A stretch of DNA of 64,000 nt from Chersky-267 sp963744115 (GTDB lineage Bacteria > Chloroflexota > Limnocylindria > Limnocylindrales > CSP1-4). Shown piece by piece: positions 1 to 8,012 of the stretch. The translations under genes and the position numbers were made by a program. The number at the start of each line of letters is the position of its first letter. The first letter of the stretch is position 1. The notes under the pieces were generated by a model. That model made no database searches and had not been told where the DNA came from. It worked only from the letters and a program-made list of their open reading frames with translations. The stretch lies in the NCBI GenBank assembly GCA_963744115.1, contig CAVUSI010000003.1, positions 1,364,001 through 1,428,000 of the forward strand, read 5' to 3'.

Positions 1-1103
1 GGCCGCCCCAGCTCGAGCGAGACCTCCTCGAGGACCCCGATCGCGTCGAGGATCTCCCCGAGGGTCACCGAGCCGAGATGCCCGAGCCGGAAGATCAGTC
101 CGGTCAGCTTGCCCTGGCCCCCGGCCAGGACGAGTCCGCGGGCCTTGATGGCCCCGTTGAACGTCTTCCAGTCGAGACCCTCGGGCACGTTGGCCGCTGT
201 CACCGTCCGGGACGCGAAGCGGGGATCGGCGAACAGCTCGAACCCGAGCGCGGTCAGCCCGGCGCGTGCGGCGGCGGCACAGGCCTCATGACGGGCGAAG
301 ATCGCCGCGGCGCCCTCTCGCCCCATGAGCGCGAGTCCCTCGTCGACCTGGTAGACGACGGCGATCGCCGGGGTGAACGGAGTCTGACCCTTGGCGTGCG
401 CCTCGCGGTGGCTGCGCAGGTCGAGGTAGAAGCGCGGCATCGTGGCCGTCTCCATGGCCGCCCAACCACGCTCCGAGGCGGCCACCATCGCCAGTCCCGG
501 GGCGGCCATCCAGGCCTTCTGCGATCCGGTCACGACGAGGTCGATGCCCCAGGCGTCCATCTCGAACGGCACGGCTCCCAGACCGGACACGCTGTCGACG
601 AGGATCAGCGTGTCGGGTGACGTCTCGCGGACCGCCGCGGCGAGGGCCGCGATCGGGTTCATGACCCCGGTCGAGGTCTCGTTGTGGGTCAGCAGGACGG
701 CCCGGTAGCCGGGACCCGGCTCCGCCGCGAGGGCGGCCCGGATCTCCGCCGGGTCCGCCGCCTGGCCCCACTCGACCGAGACCTTGGTCACGTCGGCACC
801 GTAGGTCGAGGCGATCTTGGCGAACCGGTCGCCGAACGAGCCGATCGACACGCCGAGGACCCGGTCGCCCGGCGAGAGGACGTTCACGACCGCGGCCTCG
901 AGACCGCCCGTCCCCGCGCACGACAGGATGGCGACCTCGCTCGTGGTGCCGAAGTACGGCTTCATGCCGGCCAGGACCCGCTCGATCATCGCGGCGAACT
1001 CGGGTCCGCGGTGGTTGATCATCTGGCGACCGCCTGCCTCGCGAACGGATGGCGGCAGGCCGGTCGGGCCGGGGATCCGCAGGTTCGGCTCGAAGCGGTT
1101 CAC
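1..1103 (-). CDS. Class V PLP aminotransferase, alanine/serine-glyoxylate type (3' end off the window)
   Basis: The open frame starts at GTG 1103 and runs off the left edge, giving about 367 codons. A strong Shine-Dalgarno AAGGAGG lies five bases before the GTG. The N-terminus reads FEPNLRIPGPTGLPPSV, typical of the alanine-glyoxylate / serine-glyoxylate / serine-pyruvate aminotransferase branch of fold-type I PLP enzymes. The PLP lysine sits in VTGSQKAWMAAPGLA, and the glycine-rich cofactor region is CAGTGGLEAAV. The family moves an amino group from serine or alanine to glyoxylate or pyruvate in the cytoplasm. Sequence alone does not fix the substrate: phosphoserine- or ureidoglycine-type relatives are possible. 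The frame is uninterrupted within the window. The missing part is the far C-terminus, probably only a few residues to tens of residues. Confidence 0.85.
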   Translation of the reverse strand, partial: MNRFEPNLRIPGPTGLPPSVREAGGRQMINHRGPEFAAMIERVLAGMKPYFGTTSEVAILSCAGTGGLEAAVVNVLSPGDRVLGVSIGSFGDRFAKIASTYGADVTKVSVEWGQAADPAEIRAALAAEPGPGYRAVLLTHNETSTGVMNPIAALAAAVRETSPDTLILVDSVSGLGAVPFEMDAWGIDLVVTGSQKAWMAAPGLAMVAASERGWAAMETATMPRFYLDLRSHREAHAKGQTPFTPAIAVVYQVDEGLALMGREGAAAIFARHEACAAAARAGLTALGFELFADPRFASRTVTAANVPEGLDWKTFNGAIKARGLVLAGGQGKLTGLIFRLGHLGSVTLGEILDAIGVLEEVSLELGR

Positions 1104-1237
1104 GGGAGCCTCCTTGGGCTTCGGAGATGCACGGGATCGCACCGGGTCCGGTGAGCGTCGGGCGCCGGGTCTCGCCGGCGTCAGCGCCACGCCTATGGTG
1201 GCACAAGCCCGCGATCGAGCGGATGGCGCGACGGGAA

Positions 1238-1273
1238 GAGCCCGGCGCCTCCTGTGGGGAGGCCGCCGGGCTC
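1238..1273 (-). terminator. Strong hairpin, likely terminator of the lyase-like gene
   Basis: GAGCCCGGCG (1238-1247) pairs perfectly with CGCCGGGCTC (1264-1273). An inner CCTCC/GGAGG stem is offset by one bulged C and closed by a TGTG loop. It lies about 50 bases downstream of the stop of the minus-strand gene at 1324-3147. There is no clear U-tract, so it may act with Rho or only as a 3'-end stabiliser. The rest of 1104-1323 shows no gene. Confidence 0.55.
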
Positions 1274-1323
1274 GTTCAGGGCGGGATGGGTCGGGCGGGG
1301 CGACGGGCGACCGTCGCCGCCGG

Positions 1324-3147
1324 CTAGTTGCCGTACAGCCAGTCGGTGAACCCGAAGTTCTTGCCGCCGTGCGCCGGCGACTGGGCGGACAGGTTGGTCC
1401 CGTAGGCGTGGTTGATCAGCCAGGGCTGCCACGTGTCGTCGCTGCTCGGGATCCAGCCGGCGCGGTCGTACAGGAAGTTCGCCGCGCGAAGGATCGCGTT
1501 GTTCTCCCAGCCGAAGGCGTCGTAGCCCGCCCGGTCGAGGATGAGGGCCTGGAGGGTGGCACCCTGCATCGCCTCCCAGGCATAGTTGGTGAAGGTCGGC
1601 GGCCACTGGAAGCTGCCGCCCCGGCGCATGTCGTCGGGCAGGGCGCCGTCGAGGACGTGGCCGCTCTTCGAGCAGCCCTTCGGGTCGATCCCGACCGGCT
1701 TGGCCGGATCGCACTGCCAGGACGTGTCACCGAAGCTGAACCCGGTGTACGCCGCCCGATCGCCGAGCCAGCCGTGGAAGACCGCTGCGGTCCGGGCGAG
1801 CTGGGCCGAGTCGCCGAGGTAGCGCGCGATGGCTGCACGAGCCGCCCCCGCGTGGGTCCCCCAGTTGTTCGGTCGATCCTCGTGGGTCGAGATGATCGTG
1901 TCCCCGCTCAGGTTCTCGGTCAGGACCTTGCGGAGCCACGGTCGGAAGGTGTTGGTGTCGAAGCTCGGGTCGTAGCTCCCGAGGTCGATCAGGTCCGCGG
2001 CGATGACGTAGCCGGGCAGGTTCCGACCGGCCGCGAGCGTGCGTCCGCCGGCCTCGCTGCCGACGGCCGCCTTGAGGTTGGCCAGGACGTCGACGCGATA
2101 GCTGGCTGCACCGGTCCGTGCATACACCAGGGCCTTGGCCAAAACGTGGAGGTCGTTGTCCTCATCCTGGTTCTGGATATCGGGTGAGCCGGCCGAAGCG
2201 TCGGCCCACGACTTGACGTTGGCCCAGGCCGCGCCCGAGGTGGGCAGGGACGCCAGCTCGGCCTTGCTGATGACGATTCCGACCGACGGGCTCTTGGGTC
2301 CGGTCGGGCCGCTGGGCGGTGCCGGCGTCGGATCGGGAGTGGCGGTCGGGGCCTGGGTCGGCCTGGAGGTGGGATCGGGGGTGGCGGTCGGGGCCGGGGT
2401 CCCGTCGCTGCCGGGGGTCGGCGTCGGACCGTTCGTGCCGTCGTTCGGGCCCGGCGTCGGGACCGTCGTCGGATCCGGATTCGACGTCGCCGTGGGCTTC
2501 GGGGTCGCGGTCGGGGAGGCGGCGACGGTCAGGAGGAGGATCGGACCCTTGCCGGTCTCCCGGCTCGCGAAGAGCGCGCCGTCACTGCTCGTCCCGACGA
2601 TCTCGAGGTCGACCTTCTTGCCGGACTTCAAGCCGGTGAGGTTGACCGGGACGGTGATCCAGCGACCGACCGGTCCCGTGGCCCCGATCCTGCCGACGAC
2701 GGCCGGGGCCATCAGCGGCGCCTTGGCCCATGTCACCGTGGTCTCGCTCCAGGGACCGACGATCTGGTGGATCTCGCCGCCCTTGTTGCTCCGGTCGCGG
2801 ACGAACAATCGGAGCTGCACGCCGGTGATCCGGTCCTTGACCGTCGGGATGGTGAACCGGATCAGCGTTCGCTGATGATCGCCGGCCATGACCCGTGTCC
2901 GGAGTCGGACGCCGGTGCCGTAGTTCCGATCCGGGAAGTGGGACCGGACCTGGGCGTCGGCGGTCGCCTGGACGCTGACCGACTGGGTCGACGATGCCAG
3001 CCCGAGTCGAGCCCCGAGGATGACCGGGACGACGGCCGCGCCGATCAGCCCGAGGCGGACGAACCGGCCGAGATGACCATGGGACCTGGACGTGGAAGGG
3101 GCGGCGGAGGGAGCGGCGGACGTGGCCTCATGCGCTTGTCGCGACAT
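1324..3147 (-). CDS. Secreted protein: DNRLRE/CBM96-like domain, Thr/Pro linker, alginate-lyase-like domain
   Basis: The product has 607 residues. A hydrophobic segment at about residues 29-50 after a basic stretch looks like a signal peptide or anchor. Residues about 55-205 resemble a DNRLRE (CBM96-like) beta-sandwich: it has a QATADAQVRSHFPDRNYG start, a TLIRFTIP strand and an ETTVTWAKAPL motif. Residues about 208-290 are a Thr/Pro/Asp-rich linker. Residues about 295-607 resemble the alpha/alpha-toroid of alginate lyases (PF05426-like), including NNWGTHAGAARAAIARYLGD and DMRRGGSFQWPPTFTNYAWEA. It probably binds and cleaves an acidic polysaccharide outside the cell; the substrate cannot be told. 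The ATG at 3147 follows a GAGGAGG Shine-Dalgarno. Upstream lies a 235-base gap with a candidate structured leader. Confidence 0.75.
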   Translation of the reverse strand: MSRQAHEATSAAPSAAPSTSRSHGHLGRFVRLGLIGAAVVPVILGARLGLASSTQSVSVQATADAQVRSHFPDRNYGTGVRLRTRVMAGDHQRTLIRFTIPTVKDRITGVQLRLFVRDRSNKGGEIHQIVGPWSETTVTWAKAPLMAPAVVGRIGATGPVGRWITVPVNLTGLKSGKKVDLEIVGTSSDGALFASRETGKGPILLLTVAASPTATPKPTATSNPDPTTVPTPGPNDGTNGPTPTPGSDGTPAPTATPDPTSRPTQAPTATPDPTPAPPSGPTGPKSPSVGIVISKAELASLPTSGAAWANVKSWADASAGSPDIQNQDEDNDLHVLAKALVYARTGAASYRVDVLANLKAAVGSEAGGRTLAAGRNLPGYVIAADLIDLGSYDPSFDTNTFRPWLRKVLTENLSGDTIISTHEDRPNNWGTHAGAARAAIARYLGDSAQLARTAAVFHGWLGDRAAYTGFSFGDTSWQCDPAKPVGIDPKGCSKSGHVLDGALPDDMRRGGSFQWPPTFTNYAWEAMQGATLQALILDRAGYDAFGWENNAILRAANFLYDRAGWIPSSDDTWQPWLINHAYGTNLSAQSPAHGGKNFGFTDWLYGN

Positions 3148-3171
3148 CGGGGGGCCTCCTCGCGTGTCGGG

Positions 3172-3224
3172 CGCAGCGGCCCGGTCGTTTCGGTGGACCC
3201 TTACCGTGGACCTTGCGTCCTGCG
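3172..3224 (-). promoter_or_regulatory. Candidate structured leader RNA upstream of the lyase-like gene
   Basis: Read on the minus strand, CGCAG (3224-3220) pairs with CTGCG (3176-3172) to close a compact element. Inside it are an unpaired GACGCAA, a GGTC/GACC stem, an inner CGGT/ACCG stem and purine-rich AAAC and GGGCCG strands. The GGACGCAA segment recalls the GGACGCAAAGCC core of class I c-di-GMP (GEMM) riboswitches, but the usual 5' GAAA-loop hairpin is not recognisable. It lies 25 bases before the start codon. It could be a regulatory RNA or a chance fold in GC-rich DNA. Nothing else was seen in 3225-3382. Confidence 0.3.
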
Positions 3225-3382
3225 AGGGGGATCACCCGCCGGTACCCAACTGTCGGAGCAGATGGGGCCAGCACTAACCGGACCGGATCGACCACCACCC
3301 CCCTGCACGGGCCCCCGGGGACGTCCCGAACGGTGCGCCGGGGCACCGACGGTGGTGCAGATGTGCCACGGGCGACGGCCGA

Positions 3383-4894
3383 CTAGGCCCCTTCGGCGTC
3401 CCTCTTCTCGGTCTCGGCCAGCTTGCGGCGGCTCTCCTCGCGAGTGCGCATGATCGAACCGCCGGCCTTGGGATCGGCCTTCGGCGCCGGGATCGACTCG
3501 CGCTCGGGGCGGCCGCGCTGCCGGGTCGCCTCCCGGGCCTCGTTCCGGCCCGCCATCCGCTGCGCGATCGTCGCCTCGTAGCCCTGGTCGTTCGGGAGGT
3601 AGTAGCGCCGGTCGACGAGGGCGTCCGGGAGGTACTGCTGGGCGATGTCCGAGCCGTCGAACTCCGGCGGATAGCGATAGCCGACGCCGTAGCCGTACTG
3701 CTTGAGTCCGTGGTGGCCCGCACTCCGGATCGGCATCGGCACCGGCAGTGCTCCGGACGCCTCGAGATCCGCGACGGCCGCCCAGTAGGCGCTCCCGGAG
3801 CGGTTCGACTTGGGCGCGGTGGCGACATAGGTCGTCGCCTGGGCGAGGGCGTACTGGGCCTCGGGCAGCCCGATCCAATCGAGCGCTGCGGCGGCGGCGA
3901 CCGCGACCTGGAGGGCTCGGGGGTCGGCATTGCCGACGTCCTCCGACGCCGAGATGATCAGCCGACGGACGATGAACCGGGGGTCCTCGCCGGCGGCGAT
4001 CATCGTCGCGAGCCAGTACAGCGCGGCGTCCGGGTCGTTGCCGCGGAGGCTCTTGATGAACGCCGACGCGGTGTCGTAGTGCCCGTCACCCGCCCGGTCG
4101 TAGGCCAGGATCTTCTGCTGAGCGGCCGCCTCGACGTCGGCCAGCCGCGGCGAGACCCGGCCGTCGTCGTCGCGGATGGCCTCTGCTTCCGCCAGGGTCA
4201 CCGCCCCCTCGAGGACGTTGAGTGCCTGGCGAGCGTCCCCGCCGGCCAGGCCGACGAGGTGGTCGAAGGGCTCGTCGTCGAGATGGACGCCGCCATCCGG
4301 GCCGAGCTCGCCGGCGAGGCCACGCTCGGGGTCGGCGATGGCGCGCCGCACGACGGTGGCGACCTCGTCATCGGACAGTGGCTCGAGCCGCCACACCCTG
4401 AGCCGCGACAGGAGCGCCCCGTTGACCTCGAAGTAGGGATTCTCGGTCGTCGCCCCGATGAGGATGATCGTGCCGTCCTCGACGTGGGGCAGCAGGCCAT
4501 CCTGCTGCGCCTTGTTGAAGCGATGGATCTCGTCGATGAACAGGATCGTCCGGCCGCCGTCGAGCTCGAGCCGGTCGCGCGCGCCGGCGACGGCCGAGCG
4601 GATGTCGGCGACGCCGCTCATGACCGCGGACAGGCTCACGAACCGTGCGTTGATCTCGGCCGACAGGAGCCTGGCCAGGCTCGTCTTGCCGGTCCCGGGC
4701 GGACCCCACAGCAGCAGCGAGCCGAGATAGCCACGTTCGACCGAGCGGCGCAGCGGGCCGCGCTCGCCGACGAGATGGTCCTGTCCGACGTACTCGGACA
4801 GGTCGCGTGGGCGCATCCTCGCCGCCAGCGGCTGGCGTCCCGGCGGCGGCTGGAACAGGGCGACCTGGTCTGACGGGGGCTTCCGGCTCGGCAC
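3383..4894 (-). CDS. rarA: Replication-associated recombination protein A (MgsA/RarA AAA+ ATPase)
   Basis: The product has 503 residues. RarA is an AAA+ ATPase of the clamp-loader clade that acts at stalled replication forks with SSB. Walker A is LLLWGPPGTGKTS (about residues 60-72), Walker B is TILFIDEIHRF, sensor 1 is IGATTENPYFEVN, and the arginine-finger region is LLSRLRVW. The C-terminal half keeps the tetramerisation region of the family (ISASEDVGNADPRAL; NAKQYGYG-like LKQYGYGVGYRYP). About 60 C-terminal residues are an extra charged tail. The GTG start at 4894 lies six bases after a TAGACT -10 box with no Shine-Dalgarno, which points to a leaderless mRNA. It is followed by the secreted lyase gene after 235 bases. 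Confidence 0.95.
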   Translation of the reverse strand: MPSRKPPSDQVALFQPPPGRQPLAARMRPRDLSEYVGQDHLVGERGPLRRSVERGYLGSLLLWGPPGTGKTSLARLLSAEINARFVSLSAVMSGVADIRSAVAGARDRLELDGGRTILFIDEIHRFNKAQQDGLLPHVEDGTIILIGATTENPYFEVNGALLSRLRVWRLEPLSDDEVATVVRRAIADPERGLAGELGPDGGVHLDDEPFDHLVGLAGGDARQALNVLEGAVTLAEAEAIRDDDGRVSPRLADVEAAAQQKILAYDRAGDGHYDTASAFIKSLRGNDPDAALYWLATMIAAGEDPRFIVRRLIISASEDVGNADPRALQVAVAAAAALDWIGLPEAQYALAQATTYVATAPKSNRSGSAYWAAVADLEASGALPVPMPIRSAGHHGLKQYGYGVGYRYPPEFDGSDIAQQYLPDALVDRRYYLPNDQGYEATIAQRMAGRNEAREATRQRGRPERESIPAPKADPKAGGSIMRTREESRRKLAETEKRDAEGA

Positions 4895-4900
4895 CCGGCC

Positions 4901-4906
4901 AGTCTA
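4901..4906 (-). promoter_or_regulatory. -10 box (TAGACT) of rarA, leaderless start
   Basis: On the minus strand TAGACT is followed by six bases and then the GTG of rarA, so transcription should begin at or next to the start codon. Confidence 0.6.
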
Positions 4907-4920
4907 CGTCGGCCGCCCCG

Positions 4921-6792
4921 TCAGGCCACGTTCGAGGTCGGCGCCCAGGATCGTCGGCCGGTCCGGCCGTCGCCGGGCAGCGGCGGGTCGTCGGAGGTCT
5001 CGATCCCGGCCGCGAAGGCGGCCACGAGGCGAGGGTCGAGCTGGGTCCCGGCGGCGTCGCGGAGGCGCTCCAGCCCCTCGCTCACCGAGAGCGCCTTCCG
5101 GTAGGGCCGGGTGGTCGTCATCGCACTGAACGCGTCGGCGACCGACACGATCCTGGCGATCAGCGGGATGTCCTCGCCGGCGAGCCCGTCGAGATAGCCG
5201 CCACCGTCCCAGCGTTCATGGTGGTGCCGCACGCCGGCCCGGACGGTGTCCAGGTCGGGCAGGTCCCGGACGATCGCATCGCCGAGGGCGACGTGCTGCT
5301 TGACGATCGCGTACTCGTCCGTCGTCAACGGCCCGGGCTTGCGCAGGATCGTGTCCGGGATCCCGATCTTGCCGACGTCGTGGAGGAGTCCCGCGAGCTC
5401 GACCGAGCGGCGTTCCTCGGCGGGCAGCCCGATCCGGTCGGCCAGGAAGAGCGCGTACCGGGCGACATCCTCGGAGTGCTGCTTGGTGTAGTGATCCTTG
5501 GTGTCGACGGCGACGACGAGCCCCGTCAAGACGTCGAAGCTGGAGCGCTGCGCGACCGCGAGGTCCTCGGACGTGAGGTGGGCGATGCGGACCCGGTCGC
5601 CGCCGCTCGCCTTGGCCTCCGTCAGGGCCCCCGTCGCGACGGCCAGCAGCTCCGTGGCCGCCTCGCCGTTGAGCGGTGAGTAGCAGACGCCCGCGCTGAT
5701 CGTGACCGGGAGCCGTTCCGACGCGCCGAACCGGAGCGCCAGCTCGGCCACCCGGACCCGTAGCCGGCCGATGGCGGGTTCGAGGTCGTGGCTGTCGGGC
5801 GGAGCCGTGACCACGATGAACTCGTCGGGACCGTAGCGTCCGAGCGTGGTCCGGGCCGGCAGCTCGCCCCGGAGGATGCGGGCCAGCTCGACCATGGCGC
5901 GATCGCCCGCGGGATGGCCGTAGGTCTCGTTGAGGAGCCGGAAGTTGTCGACATCGATGAGCGCGACCCCGACCGGGGCGCCCGACCCGCGGCTGGCTTC
6001 CAGCGCGCCGGCGAGGCTCGCCACCGCGGTGCCATGGTTGAGCAAGCCGGTCAGCGCGTCTCGCCGGCTGGCCTCGAGCAATGCAGCGGTCTGGCGGGTC
6101 AGTCGGGCCTGGGCCGCGCGGAAGATGAGGAACAGGAGGATCGACAGGATCGCGGCCGCCCCGAAGGTCACGGCGAGGACGTCTCGACGGTTCCGGTCGA
6201 CCGCGGCGAGGATCGGGGCGGCGTCGCGGTAGATCTCGAAGACGGACGACACGGTCCCGCCGAGGGGGATCGGGATGTACTCCTCGAGGACCTTCGTCCC
6301 GGGGGGCAGGTCGGAGGTCGCCGCCTCGCCCTTGCCGGCGTCCTCGATGGTCGTGGGCACGGGCTCGCCCGCGACGGCGTCGGTGATGTCCTCGTCGGCG
6401 CCGATGAACTTGCCTCGCAGATCGCGACGCTCGCTGAACAGGACGGTCCCATCGGGTGCCCAGATCTTCACGTGGACGATGCCGGATGACCCGATGCCGG
6501 ACGACGATCGATCGATGATGGCTCCGATCGACTGCTCGACCTCGGTGGCGCGAGCATCGCTGACGCCGGCCTTCGTCAGCTCGCTCGTCTTGAGATCCAG
6601 CGCCGCGGTGAACCCTCGAACGAGCGAGCTGTCCGACGCGACGGAGCTCGCGATCGCGGCGTCGGTCAGGTTCGCGGACTCGATCCAGACCAGGGCGAAC
6701 GCCGTCAGCGCGACCAGGGTCAGGCTCGCCGCGAAGACGAGGATGAGGAGGGTCGACCGACGGCGGACGTGTTCGGGGTTGAGGTTGGCCAC
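4921..6792 (-). CDS. Membrane sensor with degenerate GGDEF and HD-GYP domains
   Basis: The product has 623 residues. TM1 is at about 14-36, an extracytoplasmic sensor region at 37-204, TM2 at 206-224, a GGDEF domain at about 240-405 and an HD-GYP domain at about 425-600. The diguanylate cyclase signature is RYGPDEF (G-P-D-E-F at 321-325 instead of GGDEF). The HD-GYP domain has HDVGKIGIPD (471-480) and HHHERWDGGGYLDGL, so GYP reads GYL (532-534). The metal-binding HD and HHE residues are kept, so phosphodiesterase activity on c-di-GMP is plausible while cyclase activity is doubtful. Proteins of this layout pass an external signal into the c-di-GMP pool. The start is GTG 6792 with a weak purine-rich site upstream. 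It does not overlap its neighbours. Confidence 0.9.
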   Translation of the reverse strand: MANLNPEHVRRRSTLLILVFAASLTLVALTAFALVWIESANLTDAAIASSVASDSSLVRGFTAALDLKTSELTKAGVSDARATEVEQSIGAIIDRSSSGIGSSGIVHVKIWAPDGTVLFSERRDLRGKFIGADEDITDAVAGEPVPTTIEDAGKGEAATSDLPPGTKVLEEYIPIPLGGTVSSVFEIYRDAAPILAAVDRNRRDVLAVTFGAAAILSILLFLIFRAAQARLTRQTAALLEASRRDALTGLLNHGTAVASLAGALEASRGSGAPVGVALIDVDNFRLLNETYGHPAGDRAMVELARILRGELPARTTLGRYGPDEFIVVTAPPDSHDLEPAIGRLRVRVAELALRFGASERLPVTISAGVCYSPLNGEAATELLAVATGALTEAKASGGDRVRIAHLTSEDLAVAQRSSFDVLTGLVVAVDTKDHYTKQHSEDVARYALFLADRIGLPAEERRSVELAGLLHDVGKIGIPDTILRKPGPLTTDEYAIVKQHVALGDAIVRDLPDLDTVRAGVRHHHERWDGGGYLDGLAGEDIPLIARIVSVADAFSAMTTTRPYRKALSVSEGLERLRDAAGTQLDPRLVAAFAAGIETSDDPPLPGDGRTGRRSWAPTSNVA

Positions 6793-6851
6793 GACGCTCT
6801 CTTGACGACGAAGGGTGCGGAGCGTGACCGTACGGTGGGCGATCGTCGCGT

Positions 6852-6857
6852 TCTATA
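6852..6857 (-). promoter_or_regulatory. -10 box (TATAGA) upstream of the GGDEF/HD-GYP gene
   Basis: TATAGA on the minus strand lies about 59 bases before the GTG at 6792, in the 119-base gap that otherwise shows no gene. Confidence 0.4.
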
Positions 6858-6911
6858 GGTCGTTCGGGGGATGCGCTGGTCGACGGCCGGCCGATGCCCG
6901 CGCGACCGGGG

Positions 6912-7268
6912 TCAGAGGTGGACGGCGCCGGTCAGGTCGATGAGCACGAACAGGACGGCCATGATCCCGAACATCCCGGCCGCGACGACGACGATCCGTC
7001 GGACGTCCGCGACGACGTACCGGTATTCCTCGGTCTCCTCGGCCACGAAGGCGTCGGAGGCGACCGACGCCGGGCGGACGCGGTTGCGGGTCGGGGTCCG
7101 GGGCCCGGCCGCCGCGACTGCGGCGTCGCCCGGGGAGGCCTCCACGGGTGCCGGGGACGGGCTCGCGGCGCTCGAGGCGGGTGACGCCGTGGTCGGCCGT
7201 GGGCCGCTGCGCTGGGTCGCGCGACGCTGGCCGGGGCGGCTGGGGGCGCCGCGCGCTCGCTTGGCCAT
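6912..7268 (-). CDS. Small Ala/Pro-rich protein with one C-terminal membrane segment
   Basis: The product has 118 residues. Residues 1-70 are basic and rich in Ala, Pro, Ser and Thr and probably unstructured. Residues about 74-90 read EETEEYRYVVADVRR. Residues about 91-112 (IVVVAAGMFGIMAVLFVLIDL) form a single transmembrane helix close to the C-terminus. ATG 7268 has a GGAGG site about 11 bases upstream. I do not recognise a named family. The acidic-aromatic stretch before the helix looks conserved rather than random, which together with the Shine-Dalgarno supports a real gene. Its location downstream of no other minus-strand gene suggests its own promoter in 7269-7377. Confidence 0.65.
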   Translation of the reverse strand: MAKRARGAPSRPGQRRATQRSGPRPTTASPASSAASPSPAPVEASPGDAAVAAAGPRTPTRNRVRPASVASDAFVAEETEEYRYVVADVRRIVVVAAGMFGIMAVLFVLIDLTGAVHL

Positions 7269-7377
7269 CGGCTCGAGGATCCTCCGGAGGATGTGGCGTC
7301 CGGACCGTGGTCATCCGAGAGGCCGCCGGCGGGAGGATACCACCGGACCGCGGGGTCGCCCGAGTCGGACCACCTGC

Positions 7378-7383
7378 TAGACT
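7378..7383 (+). promoter_or_regulatory. -10 box (TAGACT) of the DUF4446 gene
   Basis: TAGACT is followed by a leader of about 28 bases that holds GGAGG (7399-7403) before the GTG at 7419. Confidence 0.45.
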
Positions 7384-7418
7384 CGGGCGATCCCCACCGG
7401 AGGCGCGCGAACGACCCC

Positions 7419-7961
7419 GTGACCACGTTCATCCAGGACAACCTCGGCGTCGTCGTCGCGGCGCTCGTGATCGGGTGGCTGGTCGCGCTCGGCGTCGCCG
7501 TCCTCGCCGTCCGCCGGGCCACGGACGTGGCCCGGCGCCTCGATGCGCTGACCCGGGGCGAGGACGGGCGGAGCCTGCAGGCCGTGCTCGAGGCACACCT
7601 CGGCCGTGTCGTCGAGGTCTCCGCGGCGGTCGACGGGTTGACGGGTCGGACGAGCGCCCTCGAGGCCAGCGGTCGCAAGGCGTTCCAGCGGATCGGCCTG
7701 GTCCGGTTCAACCCGTTCGAGGACACCGGGAGCAACCAGAGCTTCGCCCTGGCGTTGCTCGACGCCGACGACGACGGGGTCATCGTCAGCAGCCTCCACG
7801 CTCGTGGGGGTACCCGGATCTACGCCAAGGCCGTCGCGGGCGGCCGCCCGGAGGCGACGCTGTCCGACGAGGAAGCCGAGGCGCTCCGGCTCGCCCGGGC
7901 CGCGGTGGCGGGGCGAGTCGCCCTGGCCGATCGCGCCGCTGCCGGCGTCGGCGGGCGGTGA
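7419..7961 (+). CDS. DUF4446 family membrane-anchored protein
   Basis: The product is about 180 residues long from GTG 7419. An N-terminal transmembrane helix (about residues 8-30: LGVVVAALVIGWLVALGVAVLAV) is followed by a coiled-coil-like stretch. The family core then follows: RKAFQRIGLVRFNPFEDTGSNQSFALALLDADDDGVIVSSLHARGG, split by a short linker, and a TLSDEEAEALRLA end. DUF4446 proteins are found in Firmicutes and Chloroflexota, often near chromosome-partition genes; their function is unknown. The frame stays open upstream to 7293, but the -10 box at 7378 and the GGAGG at 7399-7403 favour the GTG at 7419. It precedes the helicase-nuclease gene by 51 bases. Confidence 0.8.
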   Translation: MTTFIQDNLGVVVAALVIGWLVALGVAVLAVRRATDVARRLDALTRGEDGRSLQAVLEAHLGRVVEVSAAVDGLTGRTSALEASGRKAFQRIGLVRFNPFEDTGSNQSFALALLDADDDGVIVSSLHARGGTRIYAKAVAGGRPEATLSDEEAEALRLARAAVAGRVALADRAAAGVGGR

Positions 7962-8012
7962 CCGAGCCGGCGTGACGCGCGAGCTGTCACGACCGCCCGG
8001 CATCGTGGCCGC

